Of a stretch of DNA of 64,000 nt, positions 12,741 through 24,764 are shown piece after piece. This DNA is from Hypericum androsaemum (taxonomy: Eukaryota > Streptophyta > Magnoliopsida > Malpighiales > Hypericaceae): NCBI GenBank assembly GCA_963995505.1, contig OZ023196.1:13823106-13887105 (forward strand), written 5' to 3'. The translations under genes were made by a program, and so were the position numbers. Under the pieces are notes generated by a model. The model was not told the DNA's origin. It searched no databases and was given only the letters and a program-made list of their open reading frames with translations. Position 1 is the first letter of the stretch, and every line of letters starts with the position of its first letter.

Positions 12741-13720
12741 GTAAGTTTTGCTGCAATGTTCAAGGGAGAGGATGTCCATAGAGAGGTGAATTGGATTTGA
12801 ACTCTGTGATGATTATTGACAAAATGAGCTGTTGCACAATTTTTTGGTCTCCCTCAAGTTTGTCCAACCAATGACCAGTTTACTTTTTTACTTACTCAGT
12901 GATGTTAGGTTATCTCTCTTACTAATCTGGATTAGAGTTGAAAATTCTGGTTAGGTTTTGCATCTTGGCAACTTGTTATTTGTGCATACTTAATTCTCCT
13001 AAATGGACTCTTTTCACAGATACTAAACTAGTCCAGGGCCATGCATAATGATCAAAAGTCTTGGTCTTCTGGTAATATGGTTCCAATAATGTGCCACACA
13101 ATAGGGTGAAAGAAGGAAAATTTTGAATTTGAATTTGAATTTGAGTCATTGGAAATACAATAATAATAAATATTTATTGCATACTTATTACATGAATGTT
13201 ACGTTACTATTATTTAAAGATCTACCTGACTCAAATTTGAATTAGTAAATAAGGAATGGATCTCAAATGGGCTTAAGTTCGATTAACAATTTCATTTGAG
13301 GCCGAGTTCGTTATCACACCGACCTGGTAACCGACATCCACTGGTCTCTAATGCGATTTCTACGATACCATAGGATAATAAAATAAAATTTTCCCAATAT
13401 TTTTTAATGATTTCTATAACACAACGTAATAAGCTTTCAATATTTTTGTGTCCTTCCAGTTTCCAATCATGAGGTCGTCGTCAAGCAGATTGTGGTTTGT
13501 CCATTCTGAGATTAAGTCGTCGGAGTGCGAAGCAAGTTATGCTGCAACTCATCACAAGGGTGAAACCGATGTTTATTGAGATGATATTCATAGTCAACAA
13601 CTCGTCCACTCAAACTAAATCTATTAAGCTGTTTGGTTATGGGAGACTACTATGGTTATTTTTTTTTTCAAGGGAACTAGATAGTGTTAATCAAGCAGTC
13701 GCCACTTTGAGAAATTTTCA
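12741..13720 (+). repeat. Duplicated flank: pyrophosphatase 3' flank plus receptor-cluster cassette (copy 1)
   Basis: The sequence from about 12757 matches 58353 onwards, and the later part matches 24318-24477 plus 39879-40520. It carries the recurrent landmarks ACTAAACTAGTCCAGGGCCA (near 13024) and GCAGATTGTGG (near 13485). No gene is seen. It ends at the border of a Mutator-like element. Confidence 0.75.
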
Positions 13721-14855
13721 GGAATAAAGGTGAAAAAAACTCCTCTACTTGTTCAAAAGGTTCACATAAGCTCTATGTACTTCTTTAAATGTGTCAAATA
13801 ACACATTAAGAATATATTTTCAATCACCGGCGATACGTCATCAGCTGACATGACGTCTTTGTCATTTAAAAAATGCCACATCATCTTAAAATTATTGGGC
13901 AAAAGTCTATGTCATAATTACGGGATGGTCCGTGCTCTTTAAAAAATTATTTTGTCGTCCCTACTCTTTATAAAAATGTTGGTCTCGGGCCCCTGGCTGA
14001 CGTCAGCACCCATTTTTTAATTTTTTGAATCATGTGAAATGACCTTTGTAGTATTGCACAAAAAAATTATCATCTTCGCCCTTTAGAACACCCGAGAACA
14101 TCCAATTAGAACTCCAAGAACATCCAATTGCAATAACTTCATCTCTTTCGACCTTCAAATCTCAACCAGAACACCCAATTAATTAATTTTAACCAAGAAC
14201 ATCCAATTAATTAATTCTTGAAAAGAACACTCGAGAACCCTAGATCTCCTCCTCCACCCAATTTCTTGAACCAAAAGAATATCAGTCGTGTATGTTTCAT
14301 AATCGGTCCATTCCGGTGGTTTCTCGTTGTGTCAATTTCTGGTTCAAAAACGTCGCCAGCGAGGGCACCGTCGCATCGAGTTCTGGTTTGAACCCACTCG
14401 TGTCTCTCCTCAGATTTGTCTAGCGGCTGGAGATTTGTGAAGTGGGATTTGCGAGGTTATTTGGAGATCCACCATGGCCACCTTAATCTGGCCATTGTTG
14501 ATTTTTCGTAGGAGGGGGGTTTGCTGTGTGTGCTTGCAAAAAGTGTTGGTTGATGGAAAGTGTTGCTTACTGTGTGTGTAGGTTGCAAAAAGTGTTGATT
14601 CGTTTTTACTTTTTTTTTACCATTGCGATAATGATGGTGAGTTGACAAGTACCTCATGTAAGCTATTGATGTGGCATTTTTAAATGACAAAGACGCTATG
14701 TCAGCTGATAACGTGTCGTCGGTTATCGGAAAAATATTTTTAGAGTGTTATTTGACCAATTTAGAGAAGTACATGGATTTATTGAGCTAATTTCACGTAT
14801 AGATATTTATGTGAATCTTTTGAGCAAGTAAAAGAGTTTATTTGATCTTTATTCC
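13721..14855. mobile_element. MULE-1: non-autonomous Mutator-like element, 1135 bp
   Basis: The two ends are long inverted repeats of about 170-190 bp (13721-about 13892 and about 14672-14855). Left start GGAATAAAGG and right end ATCTTTATTCC are complementary in opposite orientation, and the repeats share the GTCATTTAAAAA and ATCAGCTGACAT blocks. Flanks are AAATTTTCA (13712-13720) and AAATTTTTA (14856-14864), a 9-bp target duplication with one mismatch, the length expected of Mutator. No transposase is inside. Confidence 0.85.
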
Positions 14856-14864
14856 AAATTTTTA

Positions 14865-15410
14865 TCTAATTTACTTCGTATTGTAAGTATTTGTATATAA
14901 TACAATTTTTGTGAAATAATACAATTTAACTTATAAAAAATCGCGTGCGATTTGTTCTTTCCACCACTACCATAACTTAGTTGTCAACCTGACAGAATGA
15001 CGTAGCATAATACGTGAATAATAAAGTACTAAACCAATTACCGTTGCGTTTGAATATAACTATGTTGTCATAAAAGTTTAAAACCACAAAAAATAAGGGG
15101 TAGTAAAGTTCAAAATTTTGTTTTGCTAGTGGACAACTTTATTTATTCATGGCTTAATTATTAAAGTTGCCCACAACCTAAAAATTTTGTGCTCCAGTGC
15201 TAACATCATAAAAATAATCCACTCAAGTTAATCCTTCTTTTCCTTCAATTAACCTGCGCACAACCAAGTCGTTGCACTAGGCATCGATCAGTAATGCATT
15301 TTGGCGGGATCAAATTAAAAGTCTTGGTCCCCGGCAAAATAATTCCGCATCGGAAAACATGTCCCGGAAAAGGAGCCAAAGTATAGTCTACAAAAAATAT
15401 ATAAATATTT
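14865..15410 (+). repeat. Receptor-promoter relic (copy interrupted by a TRIM-like element)
   Basis: Matches upstream regions of the receptor kinase genes: the AAAATTTTG...GTGCTCC...CTAACATC segment (also at 44413) and the GGAGCCAAAGTATAGTCTA box at about 15371, which in the intact gene lies just before the TATA box. It ends at the LTR at 15411. No coding sequence follows, so this is a promoter copy without its gene. Confidence 0.7.
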
Positions 15411-16046
15411 TGTTAGGCCAGCGGAACAGAGAGATAGGAGAATATAGAACACTTAGATACGCGAAGTGATTCGGCCAACTAACCTACATCTACGAGAGTA
15501 GAGACGATCTTCACTATAATATGAAGTACAACAGATACATAGCCTATGGCGAGGTTACCTGCCTCAAGCCCTTCTCCCTGCCTAATACTACTGCACCATT
15601 GTGTTTAGCCCAAGGAACTCCTTAACACTGTCCTACTATTTATAGGAGACTAACCAAAGAATTCCTTCATAATTAAAATCCTATTACATTAGACAATAAT
15701 TAAATAGGAAGTTGAGACATTCTCAATAATCTTCACCTTGGCTCAAATTCCAAAACCAATCGTCATCTCGAGCTTCACTTGCTCTTCCAAATCCGATTAT
15801 CATCTTTATTTCGTGCCTCTTCAATTAAGCTTCATGCTCCACCTCGAACATGACTTCATCATCTACCTCAATCTGACAAGTACTCTCGCGTGGTCTTCAC
15901 TCGATCATCCAACACCTTCTTCGAACACCTATTAGACTCCATAATTCAAAAGAGTCTCTCCACCAATTTTTACCCAGATACACACTAAAGCTTGGATACC
16001 AGTTGTTAGGACAGTGGAAGCACTTTCGATAGGCCCATGCAATAAC

Positions 16047-16081
<35 letters not shown>

Positions 16082-16382
16082 ATATAGAACACTGAGGAAA
16101 TGCAATATACATGGTTCGGTCAACTAATCTACATCCATGGGGGTAGAAACGATCTTCACTATGATATGAAGTACAACAAACACATAGGCTATGGCGAGGC
16201 TACCAGCCTCAAGCCCTTCTTCCTGCTTGTACTACTGCACCATTGTGTTTAGCCCAAGAAACTCCTTAACACAGTCTTACTATTTATAGGAGACTAACCC
16301 TAGAATTTTTTACTAATTAGAATCCTATTACATTAGACAATAACTAAATGGTGCACTATAATGCATACTTGAGACATTCCCA
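15411..16382 (-). mobile_element. TRIM-like short LTR element, 972 bp
   Basis: Two similar direct repeats, 15411-15725 and 16004-16382, begin TGTTAGG and end ACATTCTCA / ACATTCCCA. Between them are only 278 bp with no coding capacity. Read on the minus strand the repeat ends ..CCTAACA and is followed by ACTGGTATCCAAGC, a primer-binding site close to the initiator tRNA-Met consensus, which sets the orientation. The 16004 copy contains a (GA)n run (about 16050-16078). No clear 5-bp target duplication could be read. Confidence 0.75.
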
Positions 16383-17341
16383 ATATATATAAATGAAAAT
16401 TGACATATCATTCTTCTCCAATTAAAAATACTGCGGAAACGGCATTTTCTCCGTCAATTAGGCTCGGAAATCAGTCAGAGGCTCTAAGTAATTTTTTCCC
16501 AAAAATGTTCGACCCATTTGACGAGTTTTAAACTACAAGGTCCTAATACAATTTTTGCGATAACATAGGGTAATAAATTAAACTTTTCCCAATAATTTTC
16601 AATGATTTCTATGACACAAAATAATAAGATTTCAATTCCGTCATTACCTGTTGGAATTCTATAAAGTAATGGCTTGCTTTTTTGGTGTCCTTTCAAATTC
16701 CAATCGTGAAGTCGTCCTCGTCCTCGTCTTCGTCATGAAGCAGATCGTGGTAGGTCCATTCTGAGATTTAGTCGGTCGTCATGGCGAAGCAAGTTGTGCT
16801 GCAACTCATTCCAACCTCTCAATCGAAGTCTATTGAGGCGATATTTCATAATCAACAACTCGTCCACTCAAACTATATCTATTTGGGTGGATGTTTGCAC
16901 GGACCGCATGCCCTTTGTTCCTTCTACAACTACCATAACCAAGTTGTCTACTTGACATGGAAGATAATTCTGACAAGCGTGTGGACCGGATCAACAAGTA
17001 ATGGTCCAGAAGACCGATCGTCTATGAAATATATCTAGCTGTTTTCGGTGACATTAATCTTATTTCCATAAAGGCCCAAACATATGGCTAAAATTATCAC
17101 GAAATGCATGTGTTATTTTGGGTTGGAGATTCTAACATGATATTAATACGGATTTATCTCATGCTCGTACTGTCATGCCCGTTGATGCAATCTCATAAAA
17201 ATCATTCCCCAATATTTAGTACATAATAATTCTGTGCTCTTCAATAATGCATTCTGCGGTGACAACAAAATCTTCCAGGGCCAATTATAATGATCAAAAG
17301 TCTGTCCGGAAAAGGGACCAAAGTATAGTCTGCAAAATATC
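16383..17341 (+). repeat. Receptor-cluster upstream cassette before the intact receptor gene
   Basis: Matches other cassettes: ATTTCAATTCCGTCATTA (near 16630), GTAGGTCCATTCTGAGAT (near 16750), AAGCAAGTTGTGCTGCAACT (near 16787) and the TCCAGGGCCAATTATAATGA box (near 17275). The small open frame at 16781 has no counterpart elsewhere and is probably not a gene. Confidence 0.65.
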
Positions 17342-17350
17342 TATATAAAT
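17342..17350 (+). promoter_or_regulatory. TATA box of the intact receptor kinase gene
   Basis: TATATAAAT lies about 70 bp before ATG 17416 in a stretch conserved between the duplicated promoters (GGACCAAAGTATAGTCTGCA just upstream). The corresponding place before the broken copy reads TATGTATAG (about 49918-49926), a weaker match. Confidence 0.65.
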
Positions 17351-17415
17351 AGCTGTTTAAAGTGTGGATATCATTTCCATCAAGACATAGAGCAACCAAA
17401 ATCTCTAAAGATCCA

Positions 17416-20400
17416 ATGAAGTTCTGCAACAGAGTTAGCATTTGCTCCATGGAGATACTCGTGTATATGTATGTGGTTCTTATTAGTTCTGTCCATTTTC
17501 ACTCGGTCCAAGCTGGCTCCCTCGGAAATGAAACTGATAGACTCGCTCTATTGCGTTTCAAAGAGAGTATAATGGGTGATCCTCTTCGAACCCTGAATTC
17601 CTGGAACAACTCCATTCCTCACTGCAGCTGGTTCGGAGTCACTTGCAACATTCGCCACAGGAGGGTAGCGTACTTGATCCTGGAAGGGCAGGAGCTGTCG
17701 GGTACGATTTCGCCCCACATTGGAAACTTGAGCTTTCTGAAGTTCCTTGATCTCCAAAACAACAGCTTCAACGGTGAAATTCCTGAACAAGTTGGCAAGT
17801 TGTTCCGCCTGCAACAACTCTATCTTGGCAACAACACTCTAGGAGGTGAAATACCTGTCAACTTGACCTCATGCTCCAACCTTAAAACTCTGAATTTACA
17901 AGCCAACAGCATCATCGGGAAGATCCCACCTCAGCTAGGTTCCTTGGTGAAGATGCAGTCTCTTGCACTTGGCGTAAACAGCCTGACAGGAACGATCCCA
18001 TTGTCCCTTGGCAACCTTACATCACTGCAAGAATTTTCAGTGGCTGACAACAAATTGGTGGGGGAGATTCCAGGAGAGCTGAGTAGACTTGAAAACCTAA
18101 TCTTGTTCTACGTTGCACTCAACAATCTTTCTGGAGTGATCCCTCCATTTCTAGTCAACATCTCTTCAATGGAGGAGTTGTCATTCGGTGGAAACAAATT
18201 TCACGGAGGGCTGCCTGACAAGGGCTTCAATCTTCCCAACCTGATATTAGCTCAATTCGGGGGAAATCAACTCTCTGGTAAAATTCCAAGCTCATTAACT
18301 AATGCATCTCAGCTGCAAGATTTTGATATTTATCAAAACTATTTTGTTGGACCAGTTCCTCCTAACATAGGAGGTCTCTCCAGTTTAAGGTTTTTCAACA
18401 TAGGGGAAAACTATCTGGGAGGAAATTCCACTAATGACCTTGACTTTTTAGCTTCTTTAGCAAGCTGTAGAAACCTCATACTCTTACAGTTCGTGTCTAA
18501 CAATCTTGGAGGTGTTCTGCCCGACTCCATAGCAAATTTCTCAACCCAGTTGAATGAGTTATATGGAGGGGGCAATCAAATCTACGGTAAAATTCCTGCT
18601 GCTTTAGATAACCTCACAAACTTGCTTGTACTAAGCCTCGAGAATAACTACCTGATAGGCTCAATTTCGTCCTCCATCTGGAAGATGAAAAAACTGCAAG
18701 CACTTAGCTTAAGCATGAACATGTTATCAGGTAGAATACCATCCTCCATAGGCAACCTAAGTCAGTTGTCAGATCTTCGATTGTATTCCAATAATCTAGA
18801 AGGGCCAATTCCTTCATCCATTGGAATGTGTCAACATCTTTATTACCTCTCTCTTCACTCAAATAACCTCACTGGTCAGATACCTGAAGAGATCCTAAAC
18901 ATTCCATCATTGTCAAAAAATTTGGCACTTTCCGAAAATCATTTAATAGGTTGCTTACCCCTAACAATAGGAAAGCTAGCCACAATTAATAGTTTGAATG
19001 TCTCATACAACTTGTTGTCTGGTGAAATTCCTTCAACCATTGATGGTTGTGTGAGCTTGGAAGAACTTTACATCCAAGGAAATTCTTTTCAAGGAGCGAT
19101 CCCCGAAGCGATGGCCTCCTTAAAGGGAATCAAGCTCTTGGATCTTTCACAAAATAACATGATCGGGAAAATTCCAAAAGCTCTACAGAACCTGACGTAC
19201 TTGCAGTACTTAAACATCAGCTTCAATGATCTTGAGGGTGAGGTTCCAATCGGAGGAGTCTTTGGGAATGTAAGTGCTATCTTCTTAGCGGGAAATAGTA
19301 GGCTTTGCGGTGGCATCCCTGAACTTCACCTTCCGAAATGTCCAACCGCAAGATCGAAGAAAGGGAAGATTGCTAAACTCAAGCTCTCAATTGTAATTGG
19401 TTGTGTGTTGTTGTTTGTTGCTATAGTAGTAGTCTTGTTACTTCTTTTTTGGAAGAAGCAATCAAAACCGAAGCCAACAACCTCAACCATTGGGCCAAAA
19501 CCCCACATCATGGTTTCTTACAAGAATCTACATGACGCAACTAGTGGATTCTCTTCTCAAAATTTGTTGGGATATGGAAGTTTTGGCTCTGTGTATAAAG
19601 GGATCCTCGACCAAGTGGAAAGACCGGTTGCAGTCAAAGTCCTCAACCTTCAACAAGAAGGAGCCTCCAAGAGCATTATAGCCGAATGCGATGCATTAAG
19701 TAACATTCGTCACAGGAATTTGGTTAAGCTCTTAACATACTGCTCCAGCTTGGACTACAAAGGCAATGAGTTTAAAGCTCTAGTTTTTGAGTTTATGCCA
19801 AACAAAAGCCTGGATAATTGGCTTCACTCTGACGTCAATCAACCAATGAGGTTAAATATACAGCAAAGGCTGAGTATTGCAATTGACGTGGCTTCCGCAT
19901 TGCACTATCTTCATGATCTTTGTGAAGTACCAATCATTCATCGTGATTTGAAGCCCAGCAATGTTCTTCTTGACGGTGACATGGTTGCACACGTCGGGGA
20001 TTTTGGACTGGCAAAGTTTCTTTCAACATCACAAAGTTCAGTGCAGAGTCAAACCAGCACACTTGCCATTCCAGGAACAACCGGATATGTCCCACCAGGT
20101 ATGTGCTAATTTTGTTTCAATGCATATCTTTTTTATCTATTCGCTATATCAAAGAGTGCTTCAATATTTAGTAATTTAAACAAATAAACTACTTCATTGC
20201 AATATGAAATGATCACCCGGGTCGAAGGAATTTGATTTTTGATGTTGATGTGACCGCGAAGCAATAACAGTAAATGGGTCAAAACAATTGGGAATTTGTG
20301 TTGCAGAATATGGGCTAGGAGCTCCTGCATCAAAAGAGGCTGACATCTATAGTTATGGAATTTTGCTATTGGAGATGTTTTCCGGAAGACGACCAACTGA

Positions 20401-20794
20401 TGACGCGTTCACTGACGGGCTAAATCTTGTTGATTTAATCAAGGAAGCCTTACCGGAAAGAGTTATGCAAGTTGCAGATCCAGTTCTTCTGATAAGAGAT
20501 GTTCATGAAATAGAAGGAGCATCAAGTTTGGTTCTGGTCGCGAGAGACGAAGAGGAAGATCGCATGGAAATAGAACCGGCAGGAGCCAATATCAAGATGA
20601 GACCGCACGAGGCGAGTTGTTTGATGTCTGTTCTGGAGATCGGAGTTTCCTGCTCAGAGGAATCACCAAGCCAACGGGCAAACCTCGGAGACGTTCTCCG
20701 GAAACTTCACAAAGTCAAGGATGCTTTCATGAGTGCACAATTGAATGAAGATAGGAGGCGACGAAGACAGCCTCGTGAGTACTATTATCACTGA
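17416..20794 (+). CDS. LRR receptor-like protein kinase, subfamily XII type
   Basis: Plasma-membrane receptor kinase related to the FLS2/EFR/Xa21 group, whose known members sense microbial patterns; the ligand here is unknown. Exons are 17416-20098 and 20307-20794 (GT-AG, in phase), giving 1056 aa. I chose ATG 17416 because a signal peptide follows it at once; the frame stays open further upstream but without an ATG. Order: signal peptide, LRR N-cap (about 37-75), about 22 leucine-rich repeats (about 80-625), transmembrane helix 657-680, kinase with glycine loop GYGSFGS (719-725), Lys741, catalytic HRDLKPSN (842-849) and DFG (862-864), and the PPEYG site created across the intron. All catalytic residues are present. 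Unusually, the catalytic loop is HRD rather than the HCD usual in subfamily XII. The single intron interrupts the activation segment, as is usual for the family. Confidence 0.93.
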
Positions 20795-21836
20795 TGATCC
20801 CATCAAATTGGATACTACGTCCATTTCAAGTCTCGTGTGATTATGTTGGCCCCATCTGGCCGAATAAACGAATACTTGAACTGCTGTTGTGTTGTTGTTT
20901 TGACACTGCAATTTTTAGAATGCCTTTTTGCTTGATCTGTATGTGAAATATTACGATCATATTTTAAGCTTGTTCACCTGGTTTTTTTTTTTTTGCTTGT
21001 CGATCTCATTAGCTTGTCTTTTTTCTTCATGTTAATCTTTCTTATTGTAATGTTAATTTCAAATGATTTGTATCGAGTGTTGATATGTTTATTGAATTGC
21101 ATAGGCTAATTTCATGGACAAGTTTACAATGTCCCCTCCATGACTTGGTATTCATAATGCTTTAGATTTGCCCGAGTGAAAATTTTATGGTGGATTTCAT
21201 ATAGATTAGGTTTTTCTTTTAGATTATAGTGAATCATAACTTGTTTAGATATTAAACACTAGAAATTTATAAAAAATTTTAGATTTTAATGAAAAATAAA
21301 TGATCAAAACATTGTCATTTACGTTAGAAGGACAGTTATAAAATAATTTGCGGGCAAATTTCATATCGTTGGAAACGCCATCATTTCCATGTTATCATCA
21401 TCCACCAAGACAGGCAATGAGTAATGTGGCCTAATAAGCAATGTTTTTAAAAGCGATCTAAAATGAAATTTGGAAATCTTCAATTTTTCTGTCTATTCAG
21501 TTAAACCGAATTTTTTTATACTAATAATTATTAAATAAGATAAAATAAATTCAATTTAACATAAAGATGACAAAATGTAAAATAAGTTCGGGTTCCATGA
21601 TGTGGACTTTTGTTTTCAGTTTTGCTGAGCAGATTGGGTCGTTTGGCTTTTTGTTATTTTAATCACTTGGTATTTTACCATTTGGTCACTTGTCATTATG
21701 AAATTTGATCAGTTGGTCACTTGTTTTCGAAATTAGGTGGGTGACAAGCCATTTATCTTGTTGTTCAGAGTAATCTGAATCAGCCAGATATGTCTGACCG
21801 GATAGTTTGACTAGAATTTGGGCACTCGAATTGGGG
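20795..21836. other. 3' flank of receptor gene, no gene seen
   Basis: The first 150 bp match the 3' flank of the broken receptor copy (54709-54860), including the TGCCTTTTTGCTT segment. The rest is AT-rich with no recognisable feature. Confidence 0.5.
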
Positions 21837-22252
21837 TTGGATTGGGTACGAAATGCCCAGATTTCGAACCGTTCGGAATGAAAACACGCGGGAGCTTTTT
21901 TTGCAAAAACTAAAATATGGGGACTATAATAAAAAAAGTCACGTATAAACACAGGCCAGAAACAAATGTCATTATGACATAACTGCGCATGCCAGTATCA
22001 CATAAGTGCGCATGTCAGTAGGATTTTTTTGCAAAAATGCTAAAATACAGGGACCAAAATGAAAAAAGCCAAATGTCAGTATCATAAACGGGACATGCCA
22101 TTATCACAAAAATAAATTTCATTATCACATAACTGCGCATGCCAGTATCATATAACTGTGCATGCCAGTATCATATAACTGGGCATGCTAGCGCGGTCTC
22201 CCTTTCACTCCAAACCGTTCGGAATGATTTCTTCACTCCGTACCCAATCCAA
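21837..22252. mobile_element. Possible small inverted-repeat element (MITE-like), about 416 bp
   Basis: TTGGATTGGGTACG at 21837-21850 and its exact reverse complement at 22239-22252 bracket the segment. The interior holds repeats of a GCATGCCAGTATCA-type motif and a direct repeat of CCGTTCGGAATGA near both ends. No target duplication is readable, so membership in any superfamily is open. Confidence 0.4.
22129..22190 (+). repeat. 23-bp tandem repeat, about 2.7 copies
   Basis: Unit starts at 22129, 22152 and 22175, each beginning ATAACTG and containing GCATGC. More diverged copies of the same motif lie at about 21976-22020 and 22067-22100. Confidence 0.8.
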
Positions 22253-24272
22253 AGCTGCTCAAACCACTCTCTAAGTTTTGGGCGAAAAAAGATCTAAGAA
22301 TCCACCCACTTATCCGTCCGTTTCGGATGTGATTCATATGAACAAAACTTGATCCGAAAGTACTTTTTTTGTTTTAAATACCGAAAATAAAGCTGACGGC
22401 TTTCTTTTTTGAGTCTTTCCAAATTCCATCATGAAGTCTTCATCGTCATATTGTGGTGGGTATTAAATCGGTCGTCGTCGTAAAGCAGATTTTTTTTCGG
22501 TCGAACGTCGTCGTGAAGTAGATTGTGCCGTTATTATATGCAAATGAAATCCGAAATCCACCGACCACTTTGAATTTGATAGGTAAAGTTTAATCAATAA
22601 TGCATTTTGCCGTGCCGAACAAACTCGTCCAGGGCCAATAAAATCTTGGTCTCCTGGGCAAAGTGAAGTAGACGTTGGAGAATTGGATCTTATAATGAGT
22701 GTGGAGGCTGGCTTTTTCCAAAGTGTGGGTCGGGCTTGGCCGAAGATACTAATTAAAGAAGAATGTAATTAATAAAATAACATTTGTTTGGGTTAAAGAA
22801 AATAAGGTCCAACAAGAAACCGATTCGAGGTTACAAGGTACAAGGATGACCGGAAAACTAGAAAGATGTCTATTGATCATATGTTTACTTTTATAGGAAA
22901 AGTCGCGTGTTGAGCTTTCATGAAGATTGCAGGTGTTAAAATTTCGGACAAACTTGGGGGATGTTTGAGTTTGGGATATGTTTCTGAGTAATTTAGGCAA
23001 AGATGAAGAGAAGATACTTTTTCTTGATGATGGCATATCTAAAATTCAAGATGAAATCGTAAAATTTTGGGTAAAATTTCATGGTTATTCTAAGGAGTGT
23101 TTCTTGCCAAAGTGAAGACTATTAAATAATGACTTAAAAGTCAAGAAAAAATTGTCCGTCTCGAAGAGGCAGAGTCGATGTTCTGTTGGGTAATTTATTT
23201 CATCGAATTAGACCTTAATTTCCAGAAATGCGGGGTTTATTATTAGGCCAAGGACACATGTTTTTAGGGGATTAGTAATTGAGGTCCACATTATAGTTCA
23301 ATATTTTTAGAGGTCAACAAAATTTGGCAGGTAGGGATTCATACAAGGACGAGCATAATTTTTTAATATAGAATTGACTACTGTGGACCATATTCAAGAT
23401 ATGACTTTTTCAATAATATTTTTTATATTCGTAAAATTTGAACCAAAAATCTGTTTAAGTAAGCAATTTGGATTAACTCGAGCATATAACTTTGTGAAAC
23501 TTGGGGTACATTTCCTTCAAATACTAAGACCCAGACGTCATCTGAACGTAGGTCTGATGAAAAGAAGCTAGGAATCCACAGACTTATTTATCTCTTTCGG
23601 ATGTGATCAAAACTTGATCAGAAAGTACTTTCCTTTGTTTTAAATTCCAAAAAGTAACGTTGACGGCTTACTTTTTTTTAGTCTTTCAAATTCCATCACG
23701 AAGTCGTCGTCGTAAAGCAGTTTGTGCTGTTATTATATGCAAATAAAATCCACCCGACACTTTGAATTTGATAGGTAAAGTTTAATTATTATATCTATCA
23801 ATAATGCATTTTGCCAAAGTGTGGGTGGCCGAAGATATAAATTGAAGAAGAATCTAATTAATAAACTAAAGTAATAAAATAAGTAACTTTGAGCTAATTA
23901 CACTCGGAAAAAAGGCCACTAACTTTTTTGAGACTTTCCAAATTCCATCATCATATTGTGGTGGGTCCATTGTGAGATTAATGTCGTAAAACAGATTGTG
24001 TTGTTATTATATGCAAATGAAATCCGAAACCTACCACACTTTGAATTAGATAGGTGAAGTTTAATTAATATATCAATCAATAATGCAATTTTCCTTCACT
24101 AATCAAATGTGGAGGTGGCCAAAGATATCAATTAAAGAAGAATGTAATTAATATAATAAGTTGATTAAATAAGTCACTTTGAATTAATTCCACCCTATAT
24201 GTAGCTGTTTCCCGAGCCAACCTCATTTCCATACAGAAACATGCTCCAGCAACCAAAATCTCTAAAGATCCA
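22253..24272 (+). repeat. Fragments of the receptor-cluster upstream cassette (two further partial copies), no gene
   Basis: Pieces around 22395-22690, 23640-23840 and 23930-24130 repeat the TTTCCAAATTCCATCATGAAGTC, AGCAGATT and TATTATATGCAAAT landmarks and a GTGGCCGAAGATA segment. The 24190-24272 piece resembles the leader of the receptor genes (CATTTCCATA...CCAAAATCTCTAAAGATC). The remainder is AT-rich without coding potential. Confidence 0.55.
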
Positions 24273-24318
24273 ATGAAGTTCTGTAATAGAATTAGCATGT
24301 TCTCCATGCAAATACTCG
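24273..24318 (+). pseudogene. N-terminal relic of a third LRR receptor kinase copy
   Basis: ATG 24273 and the next 14 codons (MKFCNRISMFSMQIL) match the signal-peptide start of the two receptor copies at 17416 and 49999, and the leader before it matches as well. After about 24318 the sequence jumps to the cassette that follows the pyrophosphatase 3' end. The remainder of this receptor has therefore been deleted or exchanged at this breakpoint. Confidence 0.8.
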
Positions 24319-24477
24319 AAACTTCTGGTTAAATTTTGCATCTTGGCAACTTGTTATTTGTGCCACCTTATTTCCCCTAAATGGACTATTTTCACAGATA
24401 CTAAACCCGTCCAGGGCCATGCATAATGATCAAGAGTCTTGGTCTTCTGGTAATATAGTTCCAACAATGTGCCACAC
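24319..24477 (+). repeat. Receptor-cluster cassette, left half (split by Copia-2)
   Basis: Matches 12937-13105 and 58544-58705. It ends GTGCCACAC, and the sequence resumes after Copia-2 at 39884 with AATAGGATC, restoring the GTGCCACACAATAGG found at the other two copies. Confidence 0.88.
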
Positions 24478-24750
24478 TGTTAGGGATTGTTCCAAATTCC
24501 TAATTAGAGTAGGGCTCTATTTCCTGATCAGAATAGAGTACTAGTCTCCTATATATATACGGCCTATGCCTAGGTCTTATTTGTACTAGTTGAGAGTTGT
24601 GAGGTAGAGAGAACCCTCACGGAGGCCTTGTAACCGATTGGACTCACATAGTGGACGACTCTCCTTTGCCCGTGATTTTCTCCCCGTCTTGGGGTTTCCA
24701 CGTAATTCTTGTGTCTCGTATTTTACTCATTTCGATCTTATTACTCAACA
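24478..24750 (+). repeat. Copia-2 left LTR (273 bp)
   Basis: TG...CA ends, with a TATA-like ATATATATAC at 24551-24560. Identical to the right LTR apart from two A/G differences. Confidence 0.97.
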
Positions 24751-24752
24751 AT

Positions 24753-24764
24753 TGGTATCAGAGC
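24753..24764 (+). other. Copia-2 primer-binding site
   Basis: TGGTATCAGAGC, complementary to the 3' end of plant initiator tRNA-Met, lies two bases after the left LTR. Confidence 0.95.

Noticed and set aside
21961..22200. CRISPR-like array of spaced repeats
   Set aside because: Plant nuclear sequence; the units are a degenerate tandem repeat with irregular spacing, and no cas genes exist.
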